DNA of 64,000 nt, taken from NCBI RefSeq assembly GCF_004153685.1, contig NZ_SDQD01000002.1, forward strand, positions 1,178,001 through 1,242,000, given 5' to 3'. Position numbers and translations under genes: made by a program. Origin of the DNA: Pollutimonas harenae. GTDB taxonomy: Bacteria > Pseudomonadota > Gammaproteobacteria > Burkholderiales > Burkholderiaceae_B. Below, piece after piece: positions 1-7,243 of the stretch. The notes under the pieces were generated by a model. It was not told the DNA's origin. It did no database searches and worked only from the letters and a program-made list of their open reading frames with translations. The stretch's first letter is position 1. Every line of letters begins with the position of its first letter.

Positions 1-536
1 GGGGCCGGCTTCACCACTGGCTTGGGTTTGGGTTTGGGTTTGGGTTTGGGTTTAGGCTTTGGCTTTGGCTTTGGCTTGGGCTTAGGCGGTGGAGGTGGCG
101 GCTCGGGCTTGACCTCTTCCACAATCGCGTCAGGCTCCGGCTCCGGTTCGGGGATGATCTCGGGTTCTGGAGGAGGATATGGTATTTCTTCCGGCGGCGG
201 AATTTCAGCCTCGACAGGCTCTGGTTCTGGTTCAGGTTCCGGAGGTTCAGGAACAATATCCGGCGCGGGAGGCGGATAAGGTATTTCTTCCGGTGGTGGA
301 ATCTCTGCCTCGACCGGCTCTTCCGGCTGCTCGATGTTCGCTGCGGTATCCACAACCTCATCGGCTATTTCTACAAAACGTACTTCCACTGCCTCGGGCA
401 ACTCAAACTCGGGTTTGGCTGGCTTGGACGACACAATTGCGGCAAGCACCGCCAGATGAAAGCCGACAACAAGGACAGCCCCCGACACTCTGACAAGTAC
501 GGACGGAGACTTGGTTTGAACACGAAAACGCGACAT
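1..536 (-). CDS. tonB: TonB energy-transducing protein, N-terminal part (cut by window edge)
   Basis: Read from an ATG at 534-536 on the minus strand, the frame stays open to the window edge (about 178 residues). A short basic start is followed by one hydrophobic signal-anchor helix (about residues 15-35) and a very long Pro/Glu, then Pro/Lys-rich region. This is the periplasm-spanning rod typical of TonB, which couples ExbB/ExbD proton-motive force to outer-membrane siderophore and heme receptors. The C-terminal TonB domain lies outside the window, so TolA or another Pro-rich periplasmic protein is not fully excluded. The Pro/Glu part holds a 99-bp direct duplication encoding two copies of VEAEIPPPEEIPYPPP. 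The Lys-Pro part is a near-perfect hexanucleotide repeat. A Fur-like box upstream fits iron control. Confidence 0.8.
   Translation of the reverse strand, partial: MSRFRVQTKSPSVLVRVSGAVLVVGFHLAVLAAIVSSKPAKPEFELPEAVEVRFVEIADEVVDTAANIEQPEEPVEAEIPPPEEIPYPPPAPDIVPEPPEPEPEPEPVEAEIPPPEEIPYPPPEPEIIPEPEPEPDAIVEEVKPEPPPPPPKPKPKPKPKPKPKPKPKPKPKPVVKPA
22..96. repeat. Hexanucleotide TTGGGT/TTGGCT tract inside tonB
   Basis: Near-perfect tandem TTGGGT units grade into TTGGCT variants. On the coding strand they encode alternating Lys-Pro. Unit changes of six bases keep frame, so the Lys-Pro rod could vary in length by slippage without inactivating the gene. Confidence 0.85.
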
Positions 537-616
537 GTATCCAGCAATAGAAAAGGTTGAACAGCGCCGGTTTCGTGGCCTAACGACTGCTACTTACTCA
601 AGATCAGGATATTAAC

Positions 617-638
617 AATAATGCGAATTGTTCGCAAT
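617..638. promoter_or_regulatory. Fur-box-like inverted repeat upstream of tonB
   Basis: TGCGAA-TTG-TTCGCA (622-636) is a perfect 6-bp inverted repeat. With flanking AATAA / ATAA it resembles the 19-bp Fur consensus; I count about 12 of 18 matches by eye. It lies about 85-100 bp upstream of the tonB start, so iron regulation is a reasonable inference. The match is partial. Confidence 0.45.
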
Positions 639-697
639 AAAATATCTGGATCAGATTGACCTTTTGCCGTTACACATCGCGCGGGGACGCATATGAT

Positions 698-1678
698 TTA
701 TTGGACTTGTATATTGGCCGACTGCGCAATGCGTTTCATCAAGGGCAGCTCTTTTTTTACCATTTCCTGAAGCTGATCACCCGATGCATAGCCTGGTGTC
801 AGACCCATGCTGAGCAACTTGTCACGTGTCTCGGGCTCCGAAACGATTTCACGAAAGCTGTCATCCAGAGTTTGCCGAATGTCATCTGGCAAGCCAGCTG
901 GCGCCACAACAGCAAACCATGACATGATTTCAAAGCCAGGAGACCCCATTTCCGCAACGGTGGGCACATCGGGCAGCAAGGCTGAACGCTCTGCAGAAAG
1001 CAAAGCGATGGGGTGCAGCGTACCGGCGCGGATATGCGGTAGCGACGCAACAATGGTATCAACCGCCAAGGGCATTTGATTACCAATCAACGCAGTTAAA
1101 TTCTGCGAACTGCCGTTAAACGGAATATGCATGATTTTGGCGCCTTTGGCATCTTTAAGCATTTCGCCGGCAAAGTGCGCGGTTGAGCCAACACCAAATG
1201 AACCATATGACAATGCTTGAGGGTTCGCTTTAGCAGTTTGAACCACCTCTTCCAGGCTTTTTTCCTGGGTTTGGCTATTTCCCAATAGCAACAGGTCCAT
1301 AAATGCCACGTGACTAATAAAGGCGTAGCTCTGTAGTGGATCGTATGGAAGCTGGCTGCGAATCGCCGGATTCAACGTCAAGCCCGAACTGCCCGACAGG
1401 AAGAGCGTGTATCCGTCAGGTGCCGACTTTGCAACGTGGGCTGCAGCAACCACCGTACCGGCGCCCGGCTTGTTTTCGATGATCACTGGCTGCCCAAGCT
1501 TGTCGCTCAAGCGCTGCCCCAGGTATCGGCCTAACTGATCGGTAGCACCGCCCGCTGAAAAAGGCACGATCATTGTGATGGGCTTGGCCGGATAGCCAGC
1601 GGCCAAAACCGTATTGGCCGACAGCAGCAAAGCAAGGCTCGCGCCGATAAGCCGGCTTAATAATATAGTTTTCCGCAT
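698..1678 (-). CDS. Bug-family tripartite tricarboxylate transporter substrate-binding protein
   Basis: A 326-residue periplasmic binding protein with a Sec signal peptide (hydrophobic stretch about 8-26, ending ANTVLAAGYPAKP). The first beta strand and loop, YPAKPITMIVPFSAGGATD, is the hallmark of the Bug/TctC family, as are the later PGAGT and the Asp-Gly-Tyr-Thr segment. These proteins bind carboxylates (citrate, nicotinate, phthalate-type acids) for TctAB permeases, but no tctAB lies nearby; such orphan receptors are common in Alcaligenaceae. A good Shine-Dalgarno (AAGGAG) precedes the ATG. It sits 54 bp downstream of an amidase on the same strand, suggesting co-transcription and a ligand related to the amidase substrate or product. 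The ligand cannot be read from sequence. Confidence 0.9.
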   Translation of the reverse strand: MRKTILLSRLIGASLALLLSANTVLAAGYPAKPITMIVPFSAGGATDQLGRYLGQRLSDKLGQPVIIENKPGAGTVVAAAHVAKSAPDGYTLFLSGSSGLTLNPAIRSQLPYDPLQSYAFISHVAFMDLLLLGNSQTQEKSLEEVVQTAKANPQALSYGSFGVGSTAHFAGEMLKDAKGAKIMHIPFNGSSQNLTALIGNQMPLAVDTIVASLPHIRAGTLHPIALLSAERSALLPDVPTVAEMGSPGFEIMSWFAVVAPAGLPDDIRQTLDDSFREIVSEPETRDKLLSMGLTPGYASGDQLQEMVKKELPLMKRIAQSANIQVQ

Positions 1679-1732
1679 TATTTTACGTCTCCTTTTGTTT
1701 TGACTTCATGTGTAAACTGCTACGAATGACGG

Positions 1733-3157
1733 CTAGTCTGTACCCCTACGGGCCAGATCGTAAGCATGCCCCAGTTGCATGACCGCCAGTTCAGCACCTG
1801 GGCGCGCAATAATCTGAATGCCCGCCCCTCGGCCACTTTCGGGAGCACCAACAGGTACACTCAAGGCCGGCCCTCCCGCCATCGACGCTGGTATCACCAC
1901 CTCCATCCATCGGTGATAGGTATCCATTTTTCGCCCTTCAATCTCCGAGGGCCAATGCAGTGCAGCGTCAAAGGGAAAAACCTGTGCCGACGGCACCAGA
2001 AGGTAGTCGTAATGGGTGAACACTTCATCCAGCAAGGCTAGCCAATGACTACGGATACGCTTGGCAGCCTCAAGCTGATCAGCCTCCAAACGCTTCCCTC
2101 GCATGAACTCCCATTGCGCCTCGGGTTTGATCAGGGCAAAGTGCTTCTCGACACCCAGCGCTTCGCTATTGGCGCGATAGAAAAGGTGGCTGCGCAGATC
2201 GATCCACGCCTGCCATAAGGCGCTATAGTCGAATTGCGGCACGTAAGGCTCCACCACACAGCCGGTAGCGCTGAACAACGACAAAACAGCCTCACACGCC
2301 TCGAGCACGCCAGCTTCAAATGCCAAATGTCCATTCAGGTCACCCAGCCAAGCAATACGTGTGCCTTGAAAATCACGCTGCAGCGGATCGGTGAATGCCG
2401 CCGCTTGTGCTGTACGGCTGAAAGGCAGTTTTTCAGGGAAATCAGCCATCACAGACAAGAGCAAGGCCAGGTCCGGAATCGACCTTGCCATGGGCCCTCC
2501 CACTGACAAGGCCGGCGTGACCGATGCATCTTGCACGCCATTGGGTATTAACCCAGGAGTCGTCCGGAGACCATAAACGCCATTGAAGGCGGCGGGCGTA
2601 CGCAAAGATCCCATCATGTCACTGCCGTCAGCAAAGGGCAGCATCTGTCTCGACACGGCCACAGCGGCCCCACCACTGCTTCCTCCTGCTGACAATGCCG
2701 GATCGTGGGCATTGCCAGTAACCCCGTAAACAGGATTGTAGGTATGACCACCCAGACCAAACTCTGGCGTGTTGGAGCGACCAACAAACAACGCACCCGC
2801 ACGTCGCATTCGGACAACAACGTCCGCATCAGTATCTGGAATATTATCTTTGAACACCAGTGATCCACGCGTACTGGCCATGCCAGCTACGGGCTGCAGA
2901 TCTTTGGGTGCCATGGGAAAGCCGTGCAATAGACTGTATGCATCGCCATGCCCAAGTGCGCGGTCTTTCTCGCCCGCTTCACTCAGCAGCTGCGAGGCAT
3001 CACGCATGGCCACCAAGGCATTATGCTGTGGATTACAAAAGGCAATACGATCCAGGTACGCTTGCATGACCTCTACACAAGACAGTTCACGCTTGTGGAG
3101 CGCGGCCATCAATGCCACGGCACTCAAGTCAATTACGTCGGTGTGAAGCATTTTCAA
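1733..3157 (-). CDS. Amidase-signature family hydrolase
   Basis: A 474-residue protein of the amidase-signature (AS) superfamily, which hydrolyses C-N amide bonds with a Ser-cisSer-Lys triad. Visible are the catalytic Lys region (PMAPKDL), the Gly/Ser-rich signature GGSSGGAAVAVSRQM with the cis-Ser, and the nucleophile segment DMMGSLRTPAAFNGVYGL, followed by the usual G(L/I)RTTPG continuation. The segment reads DMMGS instead of the commoner DxGGS, a mild variation next to the nucleophile. There is no signal peptide, so it is cytoplasmic. Paired with a Bug receptor and a divergent LysR regulator, it probably belongs to a small catabolic unit for an amide or a related acid. It is not GatA: there is no gatB/gatC and it is divergent in sequence. 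Substrate unknown. Confidence 0.88.
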   Translation of the reverse strand: MKMLHTDVIDLSAVALMAALHKRELSCVEVMQAYLDRIAFCNPQHNALVAMRDASQLLSEAGEKDRALGHGDAYSLLHGFPMAPKDLQPVAGMASTRGSLVFKDNIPDTDADVVVRMRRAGALFVGRSNTPEFGLGGHTYNPVYGVTGNAHDPALSAGGSSGGAAVAVSRQMLPFADGSDMMGSLRTPAAFNGVYGLRTTPGLIPNGVQDASVTPALSVGGPMARSIPDLALLLSVMADFPEKLPFSRTAQAAAFTDPLQRDFQGTRIAWLGDLNGHLAFEAGVLEACEAVLSLFSATGCVVEPYVPQFDYSALWQAWIDLRSHLFYRANSEALGVEKHFALIKPEAQWEFMRGKRLEADQLEAAKRIRSHWLALLDEVFTHYDYLLVPSAQVFPFDAALHWPSEIEGRKMDTYHRWMEVVIPASMAGGPALSVPVGAPESGRGAGIQIIARPGAELAVMQLGHAYDLARRGTD

Positions 3158-3269
3158 AATAATCCCTGTTGTTATCGGTTCGAGCTTAAGGTTTAATCAT
3201 CGTTTCGACCATCTCAATTTAATTTAATAACTGTTGACTTTTTATTGACTGTTATTCAGATCCGATCAA
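3158..3269. promoter_or_regulatory. Divergent amidase / LysR promoter region
   Basis: AT-rich 112-bp gap between divergent genes. It contains two closely spaced TTGACT motifs inside AATAAC...GTTATT arms (about 3223-3257). The arms form an imperfect inverted repeat of the sort bound by LysR regulators, and TTGACT could also serve as a -35 element. No clean T-N11-A box could be singled out. Confidence 0.4.
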
Positions 3270-4181
3270 ATGGATAAACCGGACTTTCTTCAAAACACGG
3301 CTCTGCGTTACTTTCTTGAGGTCGTCCGGCGAGGCTCCATCACCCACGCGGCCAAACATTTACATGTCACGGTCTCAGCCGTCAGCCGACAGATCCTGAC
3401 TCTGGAAGAAACACTGGGAACGTCCTTGTTTGATCGTCTGCCGCGCGGCATGCGGCCAAGTCTGGCTGGCAATCTGCTTGCCTCGTACGCACGCCGTGTA
3501 TTCCTGGACGCAGAAGAAGTCATCTCGGCAATTGATGCTGCTCGCGGCATACATTGCGGTCACATCCGAATAGCCTGCACAAGCGGCTTTGCCATCGACT
3601 TGCTGCCAGCAACGATTGCTGAATTCCGTTCCGCAAACCCAGGCATCACCTTTGCGCTTCAAGTAGAAAAACCTGCCGATATCGGTCAACGCTTGCTAAC
3701 TGGTGAGGTTGATATCGGATTGACCTACAGTCGCGCTGCACAAAAAGGTATACACATTAACCACACCCAGGCCGGAAGCGTTATTGTCGTGATGCAGCCC
3801 GATCATGAACTTGCAAATAGAAAATCACTTACGCTAAAACAAATACATGGGCAACAAATCGCACTGCCCGGGCCTGACAATACGGTACGTCAGTTATTTG
3901 ATATTGCCAGCAGCAGTCGCCAGCTTGTGTTCGAACCGGTACTGGAGTGCAATGAGTTTGAAACTCTGCTCAACTTCGTGCAGTACGGAGGTGGGCTGAC
4001 CATAGCCGGTACAACTTCCGTCATTCATAGGCAGCTTAGACATCCGCTGCACTACGTGCCCTTGAATGAACCGGCTGCCAATGCCCGAAGCATTCAAATC
4101 CAGACACTTACCGGGCGAGTGTTATCTGCACCCATGCTGGCATTTATTCAAGCGCTTAAAAGCCGGCTGAAAAAAGCATGA
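3270..4181 (+). CDS. LysR-family transcriptional regulator
   Basis: A 303-residue LTTR. An N-terminal winged helix-turn-helix (about 10-68; ITHAAKHLHVTVSAVSRQI and LEETLGTSLFDRLPRGMRPS) is followed by a periplasmic-binding-like effector domain (about 95-300). It is divergent from the amidase-Bug pair, the classic arrangement for a regulator of the adjacent genes. The start is an ATG about 110 bp from the amidase start. The effector is unknown; by context it is an amide or carboxylate. The gene is followed by a strong bidirectional terminator. Confidence 0.92.
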   Translation: MDKPDFLQNTALRYFLEVVRRGSITHAAKHLHVTVSAVSRQILTLEETLGTSLFDRLPRGMRPSLAGNLLASYARRVFLDAEEVISAIDAARGIHCGHIRIACTSGFAIDLLPATIAEFRSANPGITFALQVEKPADIGQRLLTGEVDIGLTYSRAAQKGIHINHTQAGSVIVVMQPDHELANRKSLTLKQIHGQQIALPGPDNTVRQLFDIASSSRQLVFEPVLECNEFETLLNFVQYGGGLTIAGTTSVIHRQLRHPLHYVPLNEPAANARSIQIQTLTGRVLSAPMLAFIQALKSRLKKA

Positions 4182-4212
4182 AGAAAATCCGGCAGCGGGC
4201 AGGCAACAAAAA

Positions 4213-4248
4213 AGGCACTTAAATTACTTTAAGTGCCTGATTTTATTT
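4213..4248. terminator. Bidirectional rho-independent terminator
   Basis: Perfect 11-bp stem AGGCACTTAAA / TTTAAGTGCCT with a TTAC loop, followed by a T-rich run on the plus strand and preceded by an A-run. It can therefore end both the LysR gene and the tRNA-Val transcript. Confidence 0.9.
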
Positions 4249-4257
4249 GCAGTGTAG

Positions 4258-4333
4258 TGGTGGGTGCTGACGGGTTCGAACCGCCGACCTACGCCTTGTA
4301 AGGGCGCCGCTCTACCAGCTGAGCTAAGCACCC
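4258..4333 (-). tRNA. tRNA-Val (anticodon TAC)
   Basis: The reverse complement folds as a 76-nt tRNA. It has a GGGTGCT/AGCACCC acceptor stem, a D-loop AGCTCAGCTGGTAGAGC, an anticodon loop CTTACAA giving TAC, a T-loop GGTTCGAACC, and encoded CCA at 4258-4260. It is downstream of hup on the same strand. Confidence 0.97.
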
Positions 4334-4364
4334 TTTTTTTGCATTACATGACTAAACCATGTTT

Positions 4365-4386
4365 TGCGGTTTTTCTTAAAACCGCA
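4365..4386. other. Hairpin between hup and tRNA-Val, no U-tract
   Basis: Inverted repeat TGCGGTTTT / AAAACCGCA with a 4-nt loop. No run of T follows on either strand, so it is not a canonical terminator. It may be a processing or stabilising structure in the hup 3' region. Confidence 0.4.
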
Positions 4387-4470
4387 CACTGCAAATTTCG
4401 GGTTGCACTTGCTGCAAAACGCGAGAAAAAGATTATATAAGATCGCGTATTGCAATGCAAACCGGCAGCC

Positions 4471-4743
4471 TTAATTGACGGCGTCTTTCAGTGCTTTGCC
4501 AGGACGGAACTTGGGTACCTTGGCTTTTTTGATTTTGATGGCTTCGCCAGTGCGGGGGTTACGGCCAGTACGAGCAGCGCGCTCGGAAACGGCAAATGTG
4601 CCAAAACCGACCAGCGTAACTGTGCCCTTCTTTTTTAGCGTGGTTTTGACGGCGCCAATGAATGCTTCAAGGGCACGGCCTGCGTCGGCCTTCGACAAAT
4701 CTGCTTTAGTGGAAATGTGTTCGATAAGCTCGGTTTTGTTCAT
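4471..4743 (-). CDS. hupB: DNA-binding protein HU (beta type)
   Basis: A 90-residue HU/IHF-family histone-like protein, exactly the family length. The dimerisation helices ([20 protein letters not shown]) and the beta-arm signature [22 protein letters not shown] are intact, with the DNA-intercalating proline in RNPRTG. It compacts nucleoid DNA and supports replication and recombination. It is HU rather than IHF because of the N-terminal MNKTELI and the lack of IHF-specific arm residues. It lies upstream of tRNA-Val on the same strand. The hupB symbol is by similarity; hupA/hupB are hard to tell apart in single-HU genomes. Confidence 0.95.
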   Translation of the reverse strand: MNKTELIEHISTKADLSKADAGRALEAFIGAVKTTLKKKGTVTLVGFGTFAVSERAARTGRNPRTGEAIKIKKAKVPKFRPGKALKDAVN

Positions 4744-5080
4744 TAAGGTTTACCCCTAAAAATTATTTTAGCCAAGCCCGCTCTGGAGCCAACTTGGCGC
4801 TTGATTGAAAAATACTTAAGGATGCAATTCGTACTACTCACAAAAGATCCTGTGAGCACAACCAGCTTGCTTTATTGCGGCAAAGCACTCTTGGATGGCT
4901 ACCGCGTATTAAGCCTTCGAATAGAACAGCTGTCAAGCAAAAAAGCTCTCAAAACCCGCATCTTTACTGACTTTTTGTTCTTGTACCGCAACAACATCGC
5001 GTTTTTTTGCGGACGAGATGATGGCTGCCCGGACGAAATTGTCCACGCTGCTGGCAGCTATGAGCTTTCGCCCGCCCTTT
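4744..5080. other. Intergenic region upstream of hup, no gene seen
   Basis: A 337-bp gap between hup and the downstream end of the PLP-enzyme gene. The reading frames crossing it have no family signature and run antisense into the neighbouring gene. It should hold the hup promoter, but no convincing -35/-10 pair could be chosen. Confidence 0.5.
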
Positions 5081-6310
5081 TTACGCCAACGCCTGCTGAA
5101 AGTCACCGAGCAAATCCTGTATATCCTCAATACCAATTGATACACGGAGGAAGTTGTCGGAAATTCCCATCAACGCGCGGGTTTCAGGGCCCATCTCGTA
5201 GTAAATGGTGTGAGCCATGGGCAGCACCAGGCTGCGGTTATCGCCCAGATGAGTTGCCAGCGCCAACACTTTCAAACGATTCAGGAAATCGAAAAGATCA
5301 ACATCGTCGACCAATTCAATACCCATCAGACCGCCATACAGGCCGCCAAAGAGTTGGGTAGCGCGCTGATGCTGAGGGTGATCAGGCAAACCCGGATAAT
5401 GTATTTTTGCCACCCGAGGATGCTGGCTCAAGGCTTGCGCCAGAGCCAAGGCATTGGCGCAAATTTTATTCATGCGCAAGGACAAGGTCTCGGCCCCGAC
5501 TGCAAGGCGGTGCGCAGCTTCAGAGGCCAGCGTACCTCCCATGTCGCGCAGGCCCTTTTTCTTGATTTGAGTTAATCCCCAGGACGTGGACTTAGCCGTG
5601 CGATAAGGTTCCGCAATATTCGGATAGTCGGACCAGTCATACAGTCCGGTATCGGTGACAGCTCCACCGAGCGCATTGCCATGTCCGCCGATGTGCTTGG
5701 ACAGAGAGTTCACTACCAGCGACGCCCCCACCGCTTTGCCCTGGCAGAGCAGCGGAGTGACCAAGGTGTTGTCCACCACATAGACCACACCTTTGCTCTT
5801 GCACCATTCACCTATGGCCGCCAGATCGGGGATTTGTGTACCCGGATTGGCTAATGCCTCGACAAATACCATCCGGGTTTCTGGACGCCAGGCCTGCTCG
5901 ACGTTACGTACATCGGTGGCATCTACCAATGTAAGCTCCACACCCAGGCCTGCAAGCGTACCCAACAAACTATTGGTATTACCGAAAATATGCTTGCTGC
6001 TGATCAGATGATCACCTGCTTTCAACAAGGTGAAAAAGGTAGCTGCCAGCGCCGCCATACCCGTTGCAAAGCTGACCGTACCGGCGCCGTCTTCCATCTG
6101 AGTGATTTTTGACTCCAGGGCAGTCGTCGTGGGCGTACCCTGGCGAGCGTAGGTGAAACCGGCCTTACCCTGAAATACCGCCGCCAACTCACGGGCGTCG
6201 GCAAACGCATATTCGGATGAGGGGTGCATAGGCTTGTGGATAGCGCCGTGCTCGACCGAAGCGCGTCGGTCAGAATGAACAATCGTAGTGGTAAAGCCGT
6301 TCTTAGCCAT
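5081..6310 (-). CDS. PLP-dependent Cys/Met metabolism enzyme (cystathionine gamma-synthase / O-succinylhomoserine sulfhydrylase type)
   Basis: A 409-residue fold-type I PLP enzyme. The Schiff-base lysine sits in SLSKHIGGHGN. The upstream VVDNTLVTPLL motif supplies the pyridine-N Asp, and TYARQGTPTTTALE and FATGMAAL give the Tyr/Arg and phosphate-binding region. These enzymes make homocysteine or cystathionine from activated homoserine. An upstream in-frame start would run into rlmB, so the ATG at 6308-6310 (MAKNGFTTTIVHSDRR) is chosen. It lies 37 bp after rlmB and probably shares the rnr-rlmB transcript. The exact substrate (metB, metZ or metY type) cannot be settled from sequence alone, so no symbol is given. 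Confidence 0.85.
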   Translation of the reverse strand: MAKNGFTTTIVHSDRRASVEHGAIHKPMHPSSEYAFADARELAAVFQGKAGFTYARQGTPTTTALESKITQMEDGAGTVSFATGMAALAATFFTLLKAGDHLISSKHIFGNTNSLLGTLAGLGVELTLVDATDVRNVEQAWRPETRMVFVEALANPGTQIPDLAAIGEWCKSKGVVYVVDNTLVTPLLCQGKAVGASLVVNSLSKHIGGHGNALGGAVTDTGLYDWSDYPNIAEPYRTAKSTSWGLTQIKKKGLRDMGGTLASEAAHRLAVGAETLSLRMNKICANALALAQALSQHPRVAKIHYPGLPDHPQHQRATQLFGGLYGGLMGIELVDDVDLFDFLNRLKVLALATHLGDNRSLVLPMAHTIYYEMGPETRALMGISDNFLRVSIGIEDIQDLLGDFQQALA

Positions 6311-6347
6311 GGTTCGGAAGATCGATAAAGTTAAGGATGATGGGCGC

Positions 6348-7097
6348 TCAAGCTGTAGTACGCTGGCGCACGGTCTCGTAAAGGCAAACCGCACTCGCCA
6401 CACTGACATTCAGGCTTTCCACCGAACCCAGCATGGGAATTGTTACCAGCTCATCGCAGGTTTCACGCGTGAGCCGTCGCATGCCTTCTCCCTCGGCTCC
6501 CATGACCCACGCCATAGCCCGGCGGGAATCCACCTGATGCAAGCTGCCGGTAGCCTGGTCGTCCGTACCCACCAGCCAGACATCGCGCGACTTCAGTTGT
6601 CGCATCGTACGGGCCAGATTGGTGACCATAATATAAGGAACGGTTTCAGCCGCACCGCATGCCACCCGCTGGACGGTACTGTTCAGCCCTACAGATCGAT
6701 CGCGAGGTGCGATGACGGCATGCACGCCCGCTGCATCAGCCGTCCGCAGGCAGGCACCCAAATTATGCGGATCGGTCACACCGTCCAGAATCAGCAGCAA
6801 GGCGGGTTCGGATTTATCTTCAAGCAGATCAAGCACCTCGTCGACATCAGCGGCCATTTCGCGTGCCTCCGCCAAAGCCACCACACCTTGGTGACGCGTG
6901 CCTCGCGCCAAGCCATCGAGCCGCTCGGCAGGAACCGGACGGACCCGGATATTGGCAGCCTGAGCCTGCTCGACGAATACCTGCATGCGCTTATCACGGC
7001 GGGATGCTTCGACATAAAGTTCTTTAATAGAGTCTGGCGCGTGACGCAAGCGAGCAATGACCGCATGAAAGCCGGCCAAAACCTGATGAGAAGACAT
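6348..7097 (-). CDS. rlmB: 23S rRNA (guanosine-2251-2'-O)-methyltransferase
   Basis: A 249-residue SpoU/TrmH-family SPOUT methyltransferase. The N-terminal L30e-like substrate-binding domain (about 1-75) is followed by the knotted catalytic domain. The three SPOUT motifs are visible: [20 protein letters not shown] (motif 1), the GAEGEGMRR region (motif 2), and [13 protein letters not shown] (motif 3, SAM binding at the knot). RlmB methylates G2251 in the peptidyl-transferase P-loop. Position directly downstream of rnr is a widely conserved rnr-rlmB pair (vacB-yjfH in E. coli), which supports the specific call over other TrmH-type enzymes. Confidence 0.95.
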   Translation of the reverse strand: MSSHQVLAGFHAVIARLRHAPDSIKELYVEASRRDKRMQVFVEQAQAANIRVRPVPAERLDGLARGTRHQGVVALAEAREMAADVDEVLDLLEDKSEPALLLILDGVTDPHNLGACLRTADAAGVHAVIAPRDRSVGLNSTVQRVACGAAETVPYIMVTNLARTMRQLKSRDVWLVGTDDQATGSLHQVDSRRAMAWVMGAEGEGMRRLTRETCDELVTIPMLGSVESLNVSVASAVCLYETVRQRTTA

Positions 7098-7120
7098 TGT
7101 TTTCCTTTGAAGTATGTCTG

Positions 7121-7168
7121 CCCCAGGCAGGGCATGCCGTCTTTTTTGGAGACGGCGCAGCCTTGGGG
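7121..7168 (-). other. Nested inverted repeat between rnr and rlmB
   Basis: On the transcript strand an inner stem GCCGTC/GACGGC (7136-7141 with 7151-7156) is enclosed by CCCCAGGC / GCCTTGGGG arms (7121-7128 with 7160-7168). This forms a long two-part hairpin just upstream of rlmB. No T-tract follows, so it looks like a processing or translational-control element rather than a terminator. Confidence 0.5.
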
Positions 7169-7243
7169 GCTGAAGCAGTTCAGCTCTTATTTTATCGCGC
7201 TGGAAAACGCATACTGGTAACGCGGGTCGAATAGAGGCCTTTT

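Noticed and set aside
22-96. Telomere-like TTGGGT repeat
   Set aside because: It lies inside the tonB coding frame and encodes Lys-Pro; nothing else suggests a linear replicon end.
4365-4386. hup terminator
   Set aside because: Good stem but no T-run on either strand, so it is reported only as a hairpin.
4801-5361. 186-codon plus-strand frame between hup and the PLP enzyme
   Set aside because: No family features; it runs antisense into the PLP-enzyme gene and starts in the hup promoter gap.
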